Below, one piece after another: positions 49,541 through 61,969 of a stretch of DNA of 64,000 bases (positions are counted from its first letter, which is position 1; every line of letters begins with the position of its first letter). The stretch covers positions 26,948,552 through 27,012,551 of the forward strand of contig OX419756.1 in the NCBI GenBank assembly GCA_948567375.1. The letters run 5' to 3'. The position numbers were made by a program, and so were the translations under genes. The stretch comes from Lunularia cruciata. Lineage: Eukaryota; Streptophyta; Marchantiopsida; Lunulariales; Lunulariaceae. The notes below the pieces were generated by a model. That model searched no databases. It worked only from the letters and a program-made list of their open reading frames with translations, and had not been told where the DNA came from.

Positions 49541-50325
49541 TTGGTCCACCCATCTACATCTTCACTACTCACTTGTGAGTGTGGTTCTACACTAGATGCA
49601 GCGGCGGTCCACATGACACGATGTCCTTTTGGAGGACAGAGGATAGCTACCCATGATGCCATTAGAGACATAGTGTTTGCTATGGCGTGAGAGAGTGGAT
49701 ACTTGGCTTGGAGGGAGCGTTTGTATGCTTTGCAAACGACGTGTCAAGGCAGACTTATACTTTGTCCGAGATGATCAGGTGACAGTAGCAGATGTCGTGG
49801 TCACAGACCCTACGCTGGATACAGTTTTGAAGGGAGTGATTACCCATCCCCCTGGATGGGCGGCGAGTGCAGCAGCAGGTCGTAAGGTCTCCAAGTATAG
49901 GGGCATGCAACGAGGTCACCTCTTTGTTCCTCTAGCCTTGGAGTTATATGGAACGATGGACACGGCATTTGACACATTTGTCAGGGAGTGCATGAGAGCT
50001 TATCATGTTAGGCGTCAGGGGTACTACTCTCACTCTCATACTTTGTAGCATATTTTAGACAACTTGTGTCTATTGCTCTATAGAAGGCAGTGGCTGGTGC
50101 AATCCATAAGAGATCAATCACATAAGGTGATGTTTCTTTGGATGCTCCATTTGTGTGTAGACCGTACGACTTGCATAGCTCGGATATGTTAGGTGCGGTA
50201 GGGCAGATTTCTCATACAGACTCTATAGGGGCTTAGCTCCATGTCACCTTTTTTGTCTCTCCCTTGTACGACTTGATGGGGTTTTCACATCCTTCATTTT
50301 TCCTACGCGGTTGCCTTTTACTTTA
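49541..50325 (+). mobile_element. 3' part of the RLE-type LINE, copy C (CCHC knuckle, endonuclease, 3' UTR)
   Basis: Starts at GGTCCACCCATCTACATC, the same sequence that ends the long copy at the right window edge, so the two cover adjoining parts of the element. It holds the knuckle, the endonuclease frame to 50048, and a 3' UTR of about 270 bp ending near CATCCTTCATTTTTCC. A two-base loss between knuckle and endonuclease shifts the frame. Confidence 0.85.
49570..50048 (+). pseudogene. CCHC knuckle and restriction-like endonuclease of the LINE (frameshifted)
   Basis: Nicks target DNA to prime reverse transcription in R2-like non-LTR elements. The knuckle reads CECGSTLDAAAVHMTRC (C-x1-C-x9-H-x3-C, about 49576-49626). 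The endonuclease frame 49677-50048 reads KADLYFVRDDQVTVADVVV, fitting the K-[P]-D-x12-D/E catalytic pattern of restriction-like (PD-(D/E)XK) endonucleases with Ala for Pro. The downstream GRKVSKYRG matches the conserved basic K..KY segment. The frame ends at a TAG after SHSHTL. An in-frame TGA after the knuckle and a two-base deletion relative to copy A make this copy nonfunctional. An APE-type endonuclease was not seen. Confidence 0.82.
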
Positions 50326-51595
50326 GAATCTCTTTGGGATCACCCCTCTCTTATGAACAACGCAAGAATTCAAGTCCCGTAACATTTCACAATCATGATA
50401 TATCACTTGTCTCTGATTATTGGCCATACCTATGATGGTGAAGTACATGTCTTTGGTTGTTGGCCACAAAGCCATCACCACCTTAGCATTGACTCCATCT
50501 CTTTCTAGAAATTGGCCTTGGTATGCTCATAAGATTTTACTCCACCTCTAATAGCTCTAATAGCCACGATAGTTCTCGAGTTCTCCCTCTTTCGGCCTCT
50601 CACACTTTCTCCATCCTTGCTCTTTGTATAGTTCCATTTGCTTTTTGTTCTTGAGGTTATTTTTATCTTTCTTTGTAGTTTTATTGAAATATCTATCTAC
50701 TTCTACCAATATAACTCCTCCCCATAAGATTATTGGACAACATTCCAACTTAAAGATCATCATCTTCTCTCTCCATTCTTTGTTTATATATATATTAAAA
50801 AAGTAGTTACAGAGGTAATTCTCTGATCTTAGATATTATATGTTTACATGTTCTTATTTCCATGTCCTTGCTATGTTGTCTTCTCCTCTTCTTAGCATAC
50901 ATATGCTTAATTGCATTCATTTGTATCCCTTTCTAATTTTGGTATGTTTTTATTTGTTCTTGAATTATGCTTGAATATGTCTTACATTTATTAATCTCTC
51001 TCCATGCTTTTACTTAGTTCTTGATGCTTTCTTCCCATGCTTTTGTACTTTATGTCTATTGTGTTCCTTTTTAGCTCCTAGTTTGTCTATTATATAGAGA
51101 TTGAAGTTGAAGGTGAGTCCAATTGACCATGCACTATTGGATCCACTACTTTCCTTTATTTAAAATTCAAAATAATCTCTCTCCATGCTTTTACTTAGTT
51201 CTTAATGGCCTTTCTTCCCATGCTTCTCTACTTTATGTCTATTTTGTTTCTTTTTTGCTCCTAGTTTGTCTATTATATAGAGGTTGAAGTTGAAGGTGAT
51301 TCCAATTGATCACGCAATATTGGATCCACTATTTTCCCTTATATACAATTCAAAATATAGAATTCACCATCACTTATAATCAACAACATTAGGAGCCTTT
51401 TTTTCAACACTAGGAGCATTTTGTATCATCTCACTCCTTGCAAGATGTAAATTTTGTTTAGCATTGCATGCTATATTCTGTTGAAGTACTTAATAAGCTT
51501 AGTACACTTAAGTCTTTGTTTATGCTATTATATCAAACATATTCATTAGATCATTAGATCTAGCCTATTTTTACTTTAAATGAATTTCCGATTGA
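50326..51595. other. AT-rich spacer with a direct duplication
   Basis: No gene recognised. TCTCTCCATGCTTTTACTTAG and the following 150 bp or so (50997-51180) recur at 51177-51350, including TAGTTTGTCTATTATATAGAG and GGATCCACTA, giving a tandem repeat with a period of about 180 bp. Confidence 0.6.
50997..51350. repeat. Tandem duplication of about 180-bp unit
   Basis: Two successive units share TCTCTCCATGCTTTTACTTAG, CTTTATGTCTATT, GCTCCTAGTTTGTC, GAAGTTGAAGGTGA and TTGGATCCACTA in the same order, with small indels. Confidence 0.8.
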
Positions 51596-52346
51596 TGTTA
51601 AGGTAATGCACAATGGATTAAAGAGAACAAAAAACTAAACTCCAAGACACTCTTTTAGTGCTTAGACTCCAAAGCATCTTGGGGATCAAGTAAATACTTA
51701 CTAGAGAACTCAATGAGAAAGAGTTATTTATAAAAAAAGAAAAGATAATGTATACTTCATCATCCCTTATTTCTACACTTGTGAGATTTTTAAACATGAA
51801 AGTTAATAATAATTGAAATAACTTAAATGATTAGGTGAAATAACATCTTAAATGAAAATTCAAATAGAATATCAAATAATAATGACCAAAGTATATGGTA
51901 TTATCTTGACACAATAACTCATTGAGATAGACTATCCTTGAAGTATAAAGTAATTAACACCAAAATGTGTTATATATCAAGGAGTTTCTAATACTTTCTT
52001 GAAATTCAAGTATCTAAAAATGGTAAAGTAAATACATACCATCCAAATTAATGGTACTTACTTTTGGTTGTAGATCAAGGAGTTTCTGATTCTTTCTCTA
52101 TATTAAAATATCTAGGAATGATAACATCAACATATAATATCCAAATTAATGATACTTATTCTTGCAAGTTAAATCTAAAATAACACTCCTTCTATCTAAA
52201 ATAATACCAAATCTACCTTAATTATGAATAATTCTAGCTAATCATCAATATTAAGAAGCTTAGTTGAGTTCTGTAAGATAATATTGGTTATTACTCCTAA
52301 TACTAACCTAAATATCAGATTGAGTAATCATGCACATATAGGTTTT
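51596..52346. repeat. LTR-like dispersed repeat, family 4, copy 2
   Basis: Block order matches 19237-19782. It begins TGTTAAGGTAATGCACAATGG and ends GGTTTTACA. The flanks share ATTGAT/CATTGAT, so a target duplication of about 5 bp (TTGAT) is possible, though the exact phase against TG...CA is ambiguous. Confidence 0.45.
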
Positions 52347-54069
52347 ACATTGATTAAGAGTTCACTTCATTCTCACAATAAAGGTCATTTTACAACTATG
52401 ATACAACTTCACTTATCATGGTTGATGCTATCAAAGTGTATTACTTCAAACTCCTTGAGATCATAAGTGTAATTGCACTATATCTTCTCTATTATACAAG
52501 GTCCAACCTACTCAAGAAAATCCTTCTTTTGTATTCTCTTGAGTCACATAAAAAGAGGCAATATTCTCGAATCACTTCCCTTGAAGAGCTTACTTGACTC
52601 TTGCTTTGTGTCTTAACATAGCTTTCCTCTTACCATTTTAGGCTTGGTCGAATCATACCATTGTAATTGCTCCTGATTCTGCTAATTCCATGAGCTTATT
52701 CTTCCTTAACTTCTGTACATCACCTCCTTGTACCTTCTTAAAATTTCATGAGAACACTCTGCAAAGAAGGAAGACCAAATTAAATAGGTAAATTAGACTC
52801 AATTCTATATACTCGATTAATTGAATATTATAGAAAATTTAGAGGAAACTTGAAGTAAATAGGTAGAGTAATACAGTGGTAGTGATACTTTATAGAAACA
52901 CTCATCCAAATCAAATAAAATCAAAATAACCAAATCTAGTGATGATGTATTCACAAATAAAATTGCAAACTTCATTTGAATTATTATTCTCAATGCCCTA
53001 ACTTCTACAAAATTGGTGAGTTAATCAATAAATACCAAAATATATCATTTTTTACTCAAAGTTTTATTGAATAAAATTTCAATACTCTATATCTTAATGG
53101 TACTAACTATAGAATAGATGTAAGAGGTAGGATGGAGGTAGACTTCTAAGCAAAAGCTTGAAAAATAGTATGAGTTCTACACATAATAAATATTTTCTTA
53201 GAGTCTCCTTCTTATGATACCATATATCTAGAATCTTGAAACCTACATCATTTGTAAAAAGAGACCTCTATATACCAACCTATTGTGAAACTCTTTTACG
53301 AGCTAGATAGACTACTCCTTGTCCACTTCTTTTCAAAGAAAAAATAACACCCTTGATGAAAGATATTAACTTCCATTATTGTGTAAGGTCTAGACTTTAC
53401 TATAGCAGTCTTCCTCTCCCTAGCATGTGTACTAATCTTGACATTTACTTCCTACATCAAAGCCCATAACCTCCTCATGATCAATTTAAATATCTTGATC
53501 AAAGCAACCAAAATAGTCATAACTTCCTAATTCAAGAGAAAACCATCTATTTGATTAAATTCATCATGGTCATAGACTCAAAAAATAAATTTGTATATTT
53601 CTTCCTTAGCATATCCTGATAATATAATTACGCTGCTAGAGAGTGGGGAGAAAAAATTTATTTTTTTGTGCGCGTGAGCCTTCTGGTCTTTTAACTTGAA
53701 CCCCCCGATGGTTAAATAGGACTGAAGTTGGCGAGACTCATTTCAGTCCATGAACTAAAACAACCCAAGCTCTCTCAGTTTTAGACCCTAAGAGAACCGT
53801 GCAGCCGTAAGCCACAGGCCCTGTAATATAATGATAATGTAGTTCACTTTATTAACCTCTACTCTATATACTTCAATGCCTTGTGATTGAGGATAATGGT
53901 GGCTTTCTTTGAGACAAAACATAACTAACAAACCTTCTATTTATGTGAGTTAATACTTTCTTTGTGATATAAATATTTTTTACTGATATAAAATATTGGA
54001 TTATTATTCATATCATAGTCCAATTCACTAAGAGTACATCTTGTAACTATTTTTGAAGTAGAAGTATAC
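52347..54069. other. AT-rich sequence, probably retroelement debris
   Basis: No supported gene. An isolated GC-richer insert lies at about 53640-53830. The sequence probably belongs to the decayed gypsy relic to its right. Confidence 0.4.
53640..53830. other. Short GC-richer island of unknown origin
   Basis: Sharp composition change against flanks of roughly 30 percent GC, with motifs such as GTGCGCGTGAGCC, GAACCCCCCGATGG and GTGCAGCCGTAAGCC. No open frame, tRNA cloverleaf or clear Pol III box was identified. A short retroposed sequence is possible. Confidence 0.4.
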
Positions 54070-54720
54070 ATGAAAAAAGCTTATTTCCAATCAAATTCAG
54101 CAAGAATTGGAGAAACAAATAGATTGCTTGACCTCCTAAACAGCTTTGGGAGCCACTCTCTCTTCCAAAACCATAGTGTACTTTGCACATTTCTTCATAT
54201 CAATGGTCAATGTACAAATCTTGTCAGAGATGAAGATAAATTTCCTATAATACCAAACCATTTCCAAGAATTGGTAAAACTTTCTCAAGCTTGTAAAGAA
54301 TAGAAGGTTTAAGATTCTCCTCACCATCTTGAGATACATTCTTATCTTATCCAAAAGAGAGAAATGAACTACACTAAAAGTATATATATTTCATTAAAAA
54401 TTTCAAATTTTCTATGTTGAGTGATATATTTGCATCATCAAGCATTGCAAGTCTTTGATGAAATTTTTATAATGCTCTTCTCTGCTCCCATAAACACAAA
54501 ACTTACCAATAAATCTCCCTTATAAATATTCAACCACCTTTTTCATGAACCAAGAAATATGATTAAGCATTACAAAGCCTAAAAGGCATAACACCAAAAT
54601 CATAAGTATCCCCATGCATGAAAAAATAGAGGAATTGTTGGTGCTCTAAATTAAACTTGATTTGGTTATAGCCATTTTAAATATTTCCTCTTTATGTCCT
54701 TAAATGTAAACATTGGTTAA
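54070..54720 (-). pseudogene. Reverse transcriptase remnant of a second Ty3/gypsy element
   Basis: The minus strand from about 54640 down reads GDTYDFGVMPFRLCNA, the RT stretch before the catalytic box. Lower down (54354-54136) it reads RKFYQFLEMVWYYRKFI and then TLTIDMKKCAKYTMVLEE, the connection region before RNase H. Several stops and frameshifts lie between. It differs from the 14-21 kb element, so it is a separate lineage. No LTR pair was matched to it. Confidence 0.7.
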
Positions 54721-55329
54721 TTGGGATCCTTCCAAAAATTATAACCTTAGATATGAAATCTATAGCATAAGCAATGCACTTTTGAATAATAATCAAAGTA
54801 GTTTCAATTCAATGAGTCTCTTCCTCTATAAGTATCCAAATGAATCTTTTCCTTACAAATTGTATTCTTAGTAATTAGAAGATGCTACATTTGAATATGA
54901 GATGTACTCGATATCAATAACAAGAACTATATCTTGATGCTTTTATGACCAGATTCTCAAGTACTCCTTGTGCCATTGATCAATTATATAAGTTGCTCTT
55001 AACCATAGGTTCCTTAGTTCCAAATAATAACTTGAATCCTTCAAGACTAAAAGAGTATGAGATTTTGAAATGGAATCAAAAGTTATGTAGAGTTTTTCCC
55101 TCACCTAAGGAGAATAGATTGTCTATCTTTTAGCAATTTGTGCACAAACCATGTTCTAGACCAAACATAGTGCTGGTAGTGGACATTATAAGAGATGAAA
55201 ACTTGAAAAGAATTCTCTTATTGTCACATTCACTCTATGCCTATTGTATGTGAAAGCTCCCTTAAAATAGCCCATATGGAAAGTCTTCCCCAATATCAAC
55301 ATGAAAGGTCCTTCCCTCTACTTGTAAAA
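54721..55329. other. AT-rich sequence between gypsy relic and LTR family 2
   Basis: No gene recognised. A 62-codon frame (54945-55133) is unremarkable. Confidence 0.4.
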
Positions 55330-55740
55330 GGTGCCTCTAGAGTTAGAGATTCCTCCAAGATTATAAAAGATCAAGGAGAGAAATAAGAGAATGGAATATC
55401 ACATTAAAACTCTCAAGTAAAGGAATTTTTGAATTTTGTCTAGCATGAACTTGGTTTTGGTATTTATAGTGAAGCAATGCAAAGCTCTTGAAAGGATTAT
55501 AAGGAAGTTTCACTCTCAAAGCCACCTTCTAAGAGTGCAAGCTAAACTAGCAAAGAAGCTTTGTGTACAAATGACCCAACCCTTAAAAGGTCTCTAGAAG
55601 CTTCTCTCCAAGAAGCTTCTTAAGTGCTTCTAAAATATTCTATCAAAAAACTTCTTAAATGCTTCTAGAATATTCTTAGAATTCCTAACTATATTTAGCT
55701 TATTTTATTAACTCATTAGCCTTTGCTAACTCATATAACA
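55330..55740 (-). mobile_element. LTR-like repeat, family 2 (heat-shock-element type), copy 3
   Basis: On the minus strand it begins TGTTATATGAGTTAGCAAAG at 55740. It continues through GAA/TTC clusters, then the TATA block ATAAATACCAAAACC (about 55454-55468) and CTTTACTTGAGAGTTTTA. It aligns with 26269-26716 and 13130-13500. It lies on the 5' side of the minus-strand gypsy relic, so it could be that element's LTR, but no primer site was found. Confidence 0.6.
55663..55675. promoter_or_regulatory. Perfect heat-shock element TTCnnGAAnnTTC in LTR family 2
   Basis: TTCTAGAATATTC, followed closely by TTAGAATTC, gives an array of alternating pentamers. It lies about 200 bp upstream of the LTR's TATA box in minus-strand sense. 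Further clusters are at 55596-55620. Confidence 0.5.
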
Positions 55741-58589
55741 ATTCCATCTTATTATAAATATCAACATTATAATAAAGGAACTCTTAAGTAGAAAATCACA
55801 CTTGTACTTAATAAATATTAATATCATCATTCCACTAACTCACTCTATGCTCCAAGCTCACAAAGGAGTGGATGCATTTCACTTCCGAAGCCCTTCCTTG
55901 TACACTCACCAAAATTACTATAATATATGCCTTGGAAATTTGGTACATTCCTTCTTAATCCAACATACACTAAGTATAGAATCTTAGGTAAATGTGTCCT
56001 TATATGGAGTTTCAGAACAATATTCCTTCCTTTGGAAACTTCAAGCATATTTCCAATGAATATATTATATTGTTTTAAATTAAAGATTGCAATGGATTCC
56101 AACATCAAGTCAAATCTACTAAACTTGACCAATCTATATTACTAAAAGTTGCCTAACTTTCACAAGTCATATGATTTTTATATATCATTTATACCTTAGT
56201 AGATTCAACCATACAAAGTCCAGGATAGAGTTTCCACTCCAAAATGATGATATAAAATCCTCTGCAACTTCCAACTCTAGTGTAAATTTCTCTTAAGAGT
56301 TCCAACTCAAATATAATTGAGTTAAAAGTTCACTAAAAAGTCCAGTTGAGTATCCAACAATTAAATATAGGATCTTTCCTCTATTCAAATATTCTAGTTT
56401 AGTAGGAGATACATCTAACTTAGTTCTTGCTAAACTTATCTAGCTAACTAGCTAGATGACTAGCTATAACTTATTCAAGGCCAACAAAATACTACTAGCA
56501 ACGAATGTACATCCTAGCGTGTTATAAACAAAAGGTGAAAAATGGAAGAAGCTAAGTATTATTAGGACAAGAGAATTCATGTACTTTTATGAGATATAAA
56601 AACCACAAAGACTTTCATTTGATGTTTTCCACTTTTTTTTAATGTTTGATATTGATTTAGCCTATTTATAAAATTGGAGGAGGTAAGTGCTGTTGCAACT
56701 TTGATCAACTTTAGTCAGAGAAAGTGAAACTTACACTTCTTAATAGCAAAGAATATGCAACTCAAGAACTTGTTGATCCAAGATAAGCTTAATATCTTGA
56801 GATGTTTTACGTCAGCTTCAAGATTTGGTTTGTTAAGCACATGAATCAATGATAGAGTTGGAAGAACCATACAAATGATTTTCACTTCAAAAACTTAGAA
56901 GGAAGCCAATGATTTGAGATGCCAATGCTTTGGGTATGGTTTTATAATTTCTTATTAAGATAAGAGTAATTTTATTTTTCCCCAATCTCCAACCAATTTA
57001 TTAAAATAGATTCAAGAACTTAACATGGTTAATGCTTATAAAATCATTGGCTAGAAGGAAACATTCAAGCATATATAAATCCTTTGAGTAAAGCTTTACT
57101 AAATTCTATATGAAGCATTTATATCCTTCCAAGATTTTATACCTTTTGAATTTCAGAATCTCATTTCTACATTTGGTTTATAAAGGTAAAATTAAGTATT
57201 CATCTCATTATTTTCTTAAGTCTGTCAAACTATATATGTAGATAGATTCTCTACCTAATATACTTCTTATCTCACTAGATATATTAACATCCACTCTAAG
57301 TCTACAAGTACTTGACTAAGATACAGTTATAAGTGAAGGTCCAAGAAGAAGATAAATTTTTTTAAGGTTGGTAGTATTTTATTTGAAAAGTTTTAAAGGT
57401 TGGTAGTTATTTTATAACCTACTCTTGTAGCATATAAAGTGTAAAGACTAAGCAACCTATGGATGTTTTAGCTTGGGACCTTTTAAGTGCAACAAAGTAG
57501 AAAGTTATGGAGTAGTCTAAACCACCAGCACTACAAACCTCAACTATGATAAGACCAACATTTTATCTCCAAAAAATAATGTGCAATTGAGTATGAAGAA
57601 GCAAGTAAAGGCAAAGGTTTCATAAATCTAAAAAATCAAGTGGTAAGTGGAAGTATGAAATTAATTAGTTAGAAACATGGCACGAACAAGAGAAATTATT
57701 GGTCTATTGCTCTCAATCTTGATGCAATTATATACTTCTTATTAAAAACATACATAGTCATTGCAATGAAAATATATGTATCTCCTCAAGTCTCCATGGA
57801 CATATAAGGTCTTGTAACTTGGAGATTTCTATTGAATCTATGTGGAGCTTACATATACTTCTTTGAGAATATTAAGAATTTGGATGAGCAAAAGATAAAC
57901 ATTAGTTATTTTGTAGCAATGGATGAACTTACTCGCACACCATCTTCGTAAGTGTGTTTTTCTTTGTTCTTCTTGATTTAGAACTTGCATGTATAGAATA
58001 TGTTCTCACTTTAGTTTTTAAAGTCAATATATTGTGTATACTTTTACACTTTTTGATCAATTTAGCATGTCTCATTTGCATTCATGTAGGTCATGGATTG
58101 GTAATATGATATGGTTATACTTTTGATGGAATATTGATTAGTAGTTTGTGAATCTTAAGAAGAAGTTACCATTATGGATCAATCTTTGAAACTAATTATA
58201 ATGAACCTATATCATGAAGCTTTATAAATCTTTGTAATTTAAGGAAAGTCAACTTATATTTGGGACCATATGTTTAAGCTAGAAGATGAGTTTGTGATTA
58301 AATGGAAATGGATGTAGTAGTACCCATTGGAAGAATACCAAGATATGGCCAAAGCATCTCAATAGCATGCATACAAGGTTTTGTTGAAATTTCAAAGATG
58401 AGCAATCCTAATAAGAAATTATTTGTGAAATTTGATCAGACAAAGGAGTGAAAGTAGAAGGTAGAATAGTTGACCCCAAAGTTGAAGCTAATACAATTAA
58501 TAAAGTATTTTGTGTCATCTATGTAAAGGTACGTCCTTGAACATTATTACATTTGTCACGGTTTATTTGTCTAATTTTCTTTTCTTCTC
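55741..58589. other. AT-rich spacer
   Basis: No gene or RNA recognised. Frames up to 95 codons have no recognisable content. Confidence 0.5.
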
Positions 58590-58592
58590 ATT

Positions 58593-58969
58593 GAGCTCAA
58601 TTTGATATAAATTTTACTCAAGATGCATATCATATCTCAAGAAGGATTTTAGAGTGTTCACTAATACAATTCTCTACAAAGGTATGCGCACTTTCAAAGT
58701 TGTCCATGAAGTTTCAAAGTTCCAAAGAAATTTACATAAATATAGGAAACCAAGTAGCATTGGTGGATTTAAACTCTCATGTTCTAAACTTGCTTTGTAA
58801 TGTTGAAGCAAATAGAAGTTAACTTGATTGCAACTATAGATGATTGTATAAATTTGACAAATAAGTAGTTGGACTTTCATTCCAAGCTTAAAGTGTTGAA
58901 GAATAGTCTAAATTTATTATTTGATAAATAACATATATCTTGAGTAAAATTTATACAAAATTGAGCTTA
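58593..58969. repeat. Inverted repeat pair of about 40 bp flanking about 300 bp
   Basis: TTGAGCTCAATTTGATATAA... (58593-58632, through TTTTACTCAAGATGCATAT) pairs with the inverse complement of 58929-58969 (ATATATCTTGAGTAAAATTT... to AATTGAGCTTAA). Two small indels apart, the arms match closely. It could be a MITE or two opposed copies of a retroelement end. A purine-rich AGGAGGAGAGAG follows the right arm. Confidence 0.65.
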
Positions 58970-61028
58970 AGGAGGAGAGAGAAAGTTTGCCTAATCAAAT
59001 GTTACAAAGTAACATAGTTCAAGTCCATGTATTCCTTATGTATTACTTATGTGCAACAGAAGGTAGGCCAAGAGTGTAAGTAGATAGATCATAATATCAA
59101 ATTGAAGGAGGAAGTCCAACATTGCCTTCTCTGTCTATATCTATAATAGACTTTGATTCTGGTGTGGTTCTTAGCGGTGCCATAATATGGTCCTTAGTGG
59201 CAATTAGATTCTATTGTTCTGGCAGACCGATGGACATCAACATGTGGTGGTCAGATTTTTGTGTTACAAAAAGCATACAAAGTGTTTCCTTTCATTGTGT
59301 CCAAAGGACATGCAATAGACTAGTATGGATATATTATAAATAGTTCTCATGATATGAAGGAGTTCTTTGTACTTGGTGACTTAGACTCAGTCCATATAAA
59401 GTTGTTAGCATAGAGATTTGTAATGCTAAGGAATTTGGAGTCCAAGTTCTTAGATATAATTTATAGTTACTATTTATTTTATTTTAAGAAGCTACTAAGA
59501 AGTTCAAGCAGCGAGTGTGTGCATTCGCCGCCCATGTGCACTCAAGTCTGACAACATCGAAAGTTTTTATAAATTCTAAAGTGACAAAGCGCATGTTAAT
59601 GAAGAGATGAAAAATCTAAACAAATGAGATGTATGATGTTGTAATATGTTTTAAATGCACTTCTTCTTGCTGAAACTAGATCCAACATCAAGTATAGAGC
59701 TTTGTAGATCCAAATACTCAATATAATAATCCACATAAAAAATATTTTAGCAGTAAGGTAGAAGGTCATTCCAGTATTAAGGCAATATTTGGAAGTCATT
59801 AAAAAAATATAAGGACTATGGTTACTCAATGCACTGTCCAATTAGGTTGATTACAGAATATGTTATTATATCTTATATATGACTATGGTTATATATTCTA
59901 TTTCTTATTTCTTAGACTCATCTTTTGTTTGACTGGAGATTTTATACATAATCAAATCAAATATGTTATTATATTATTATATTTTGGAATGACATGTAAA
60001 ACTACATACACTTATAGAGTAATAGTTCCATATGGATCTATTATTATTATTATTATTATTATTATTAGTTCGAACATGAGATATAGATAAGACTTAACAG
60101 CCATTTATATAGTTCAGGCAAAAATTTTGATGACTTTTTAGTAAACTAACATACTAAAATATTGAATTATATGTTCAGGCTATTACACCACCATAATATT
60201 TTTGATAATGTGTCTCCCTTAATACTTTCATAGTTAATTATTGATACATAATCAGAAGAAGAATATGTAATTATTGATAGTTTTTATTTAGAAGGTGGAG
60301 TTAGAGACGCATTCAATATTTATCCTTTAGAGTTTCTGTTTAGGCTTCTTTCATATTGAAGTTCTTCCCTCAAAACTTTATCTAAAAGTTAGATCTAAAA
60401 TTATCAAGAACTATAGAGCCTAGAGCTTAACTAGCTTCGTAGATTATATTGCAGAGAATATACTATGGAGAATAAATGAGTGAGAAAAGTCCTTTTTTAG
60501 AGTTTATAGGTGAATTAAGTTAGTTTCATCCTATAATTAGATTATGTACAGATAACAGGTCTTCAATTCATATTCATAGGAATATAATTTTCATTAGTTT
60601 ATCATTTTTTACAATGATTTTTTTTTTCAAGTGTAATCAATCAAGAGTATATAGAGATAGGAATCAACAAATTAAAGGATAATCACTTGTATATATACAT
60701 AAAATGACCAAATCTTGCATTTACTCATGATCACTAGTACTGAATATCTTAAAAAAGTAATATTTCCAAAGTTATGGTGTTATTTCAATCAAGATGCAGC
60801 TAATATTTCTTATATTTTATCCTCAAATTATTTTGTAATATCAGCATGAATATTTATTATATGTAATACATATTTGCTAGTATTTTATGATACATTTATC
60901 TAATTTTTGGTGAATACATACTAAAAATATTAAATGTACAAATTTCAAGTCTCTAAATTAACTGAGTAGTCATAAGGATACATGAAACGTTCTAATGGTA
61001 GCGATTTATAGTTCATGAGTAATATAAT
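58970..61028. other. AT-rich spacer with a (TTA)n microsatellite
   Basis: No gene recognised. A TTA run lies at 60041-60067. The composition changes abruptly at about 61029, the start of the LINE. Confidence 0.5.
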
Positions 61029-61425
61029 CTGGGGTGAGTGGCGCGGGGGAGCTGGCGGGAGAGAGTGTGGAGACGCGAGAGTAGAAGGAGAGACGTGAGA
61101 CAATTTTGATAATTCCTGAGTGTTCTCTAGCATGTAGCAATATAGTGAATAGTCAATTCTCTTTGTTTTTCAATTTCAGTTCCATTGGTACCTAGATTGA
61201 AGACGATGGAGAATGGAGTAGAAAGTTACAAAGATTTTTAGCTTTTTTAGGGTTGAGAGTGATCATTATACATTGAGAGTGATGGGTTGGAAATTTTCAT
61301 TTCTAATCTCTTGGTTTTCATGATTAAGTTCCATGTGAATTTAATTTGAAAATTTTGGAGATGGAAATTGAAAGTTATGAGAGTTTATAGATTTTAGGGT
61401 TTGGAGAGATCGTTTCTTATGTGAG

Positions 61426-61869
61426 TTGGGATGTGAGGGGTTGCGGTTTTGCAGATATGGGGAGATATGGAGAGGAGTATCATGTGTTACTATCATTATT
61501 CTTGTGCTAACCATGGCTACACCTTCCCTTGTGGGGTCACCTAGAGCGGGTCGGGATACACCATGCCCGGTGTGTCACCGACGCTTTACATTGCAAGGGG
61601 TAAAGACCCATGTGGGAAGGATGCACAAGGACTATGATTGGACCACTTGGGATGCTCACGTGAGACGAGCGACCACATCGACTGCAGTGACATTCGGGAT
61701 TACGCACGCTTCTTCTATACCTTTGTTGATCGCTCCAGGGATATCGATCGAGTCGTGGGAGTGGTTAGCTTCTCAAGCAGGTTGCATTTTGGGGTTATTT
61801 GAGACTAGTTTTCCATGTTCGGGTCTATTCCATAGGCTGCCCCGCACACTCCATGATGAGGCTAGATAG
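61426..61869 (+). pseudogene. N-terminal C2H2 zinc-finger part of the LINE protein
   Basis: 147 codons. Near its middle is CPVCHRRFTLQGVKTHVGRM followed by His, i.e. C-x2-C-x12-H-x4-H, a single DNA-binding C2H2 finger as in R2-like elements, where N-terminal fingers help find the target. The frame reads on past the TAG at 61867 to about 61960 (LPLDRLARDPLDELAW). A frame change then leads into GRAGHREVAARFCRFRAGDW and the RT linker. The native start cannot be fixed; the first ATG may lie upstream of the true one. Confidence 0.75.
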
Positions 61870-61969
61870 GCTTTTTGCCTACCACTAGATCGTTTGGCAC
61901 GTGATCCCTTGGACGAGTTGGCGTGGTTCTTATTCCTCCTACTCCCTTGATGGTGTCTTCGTTATGCTA

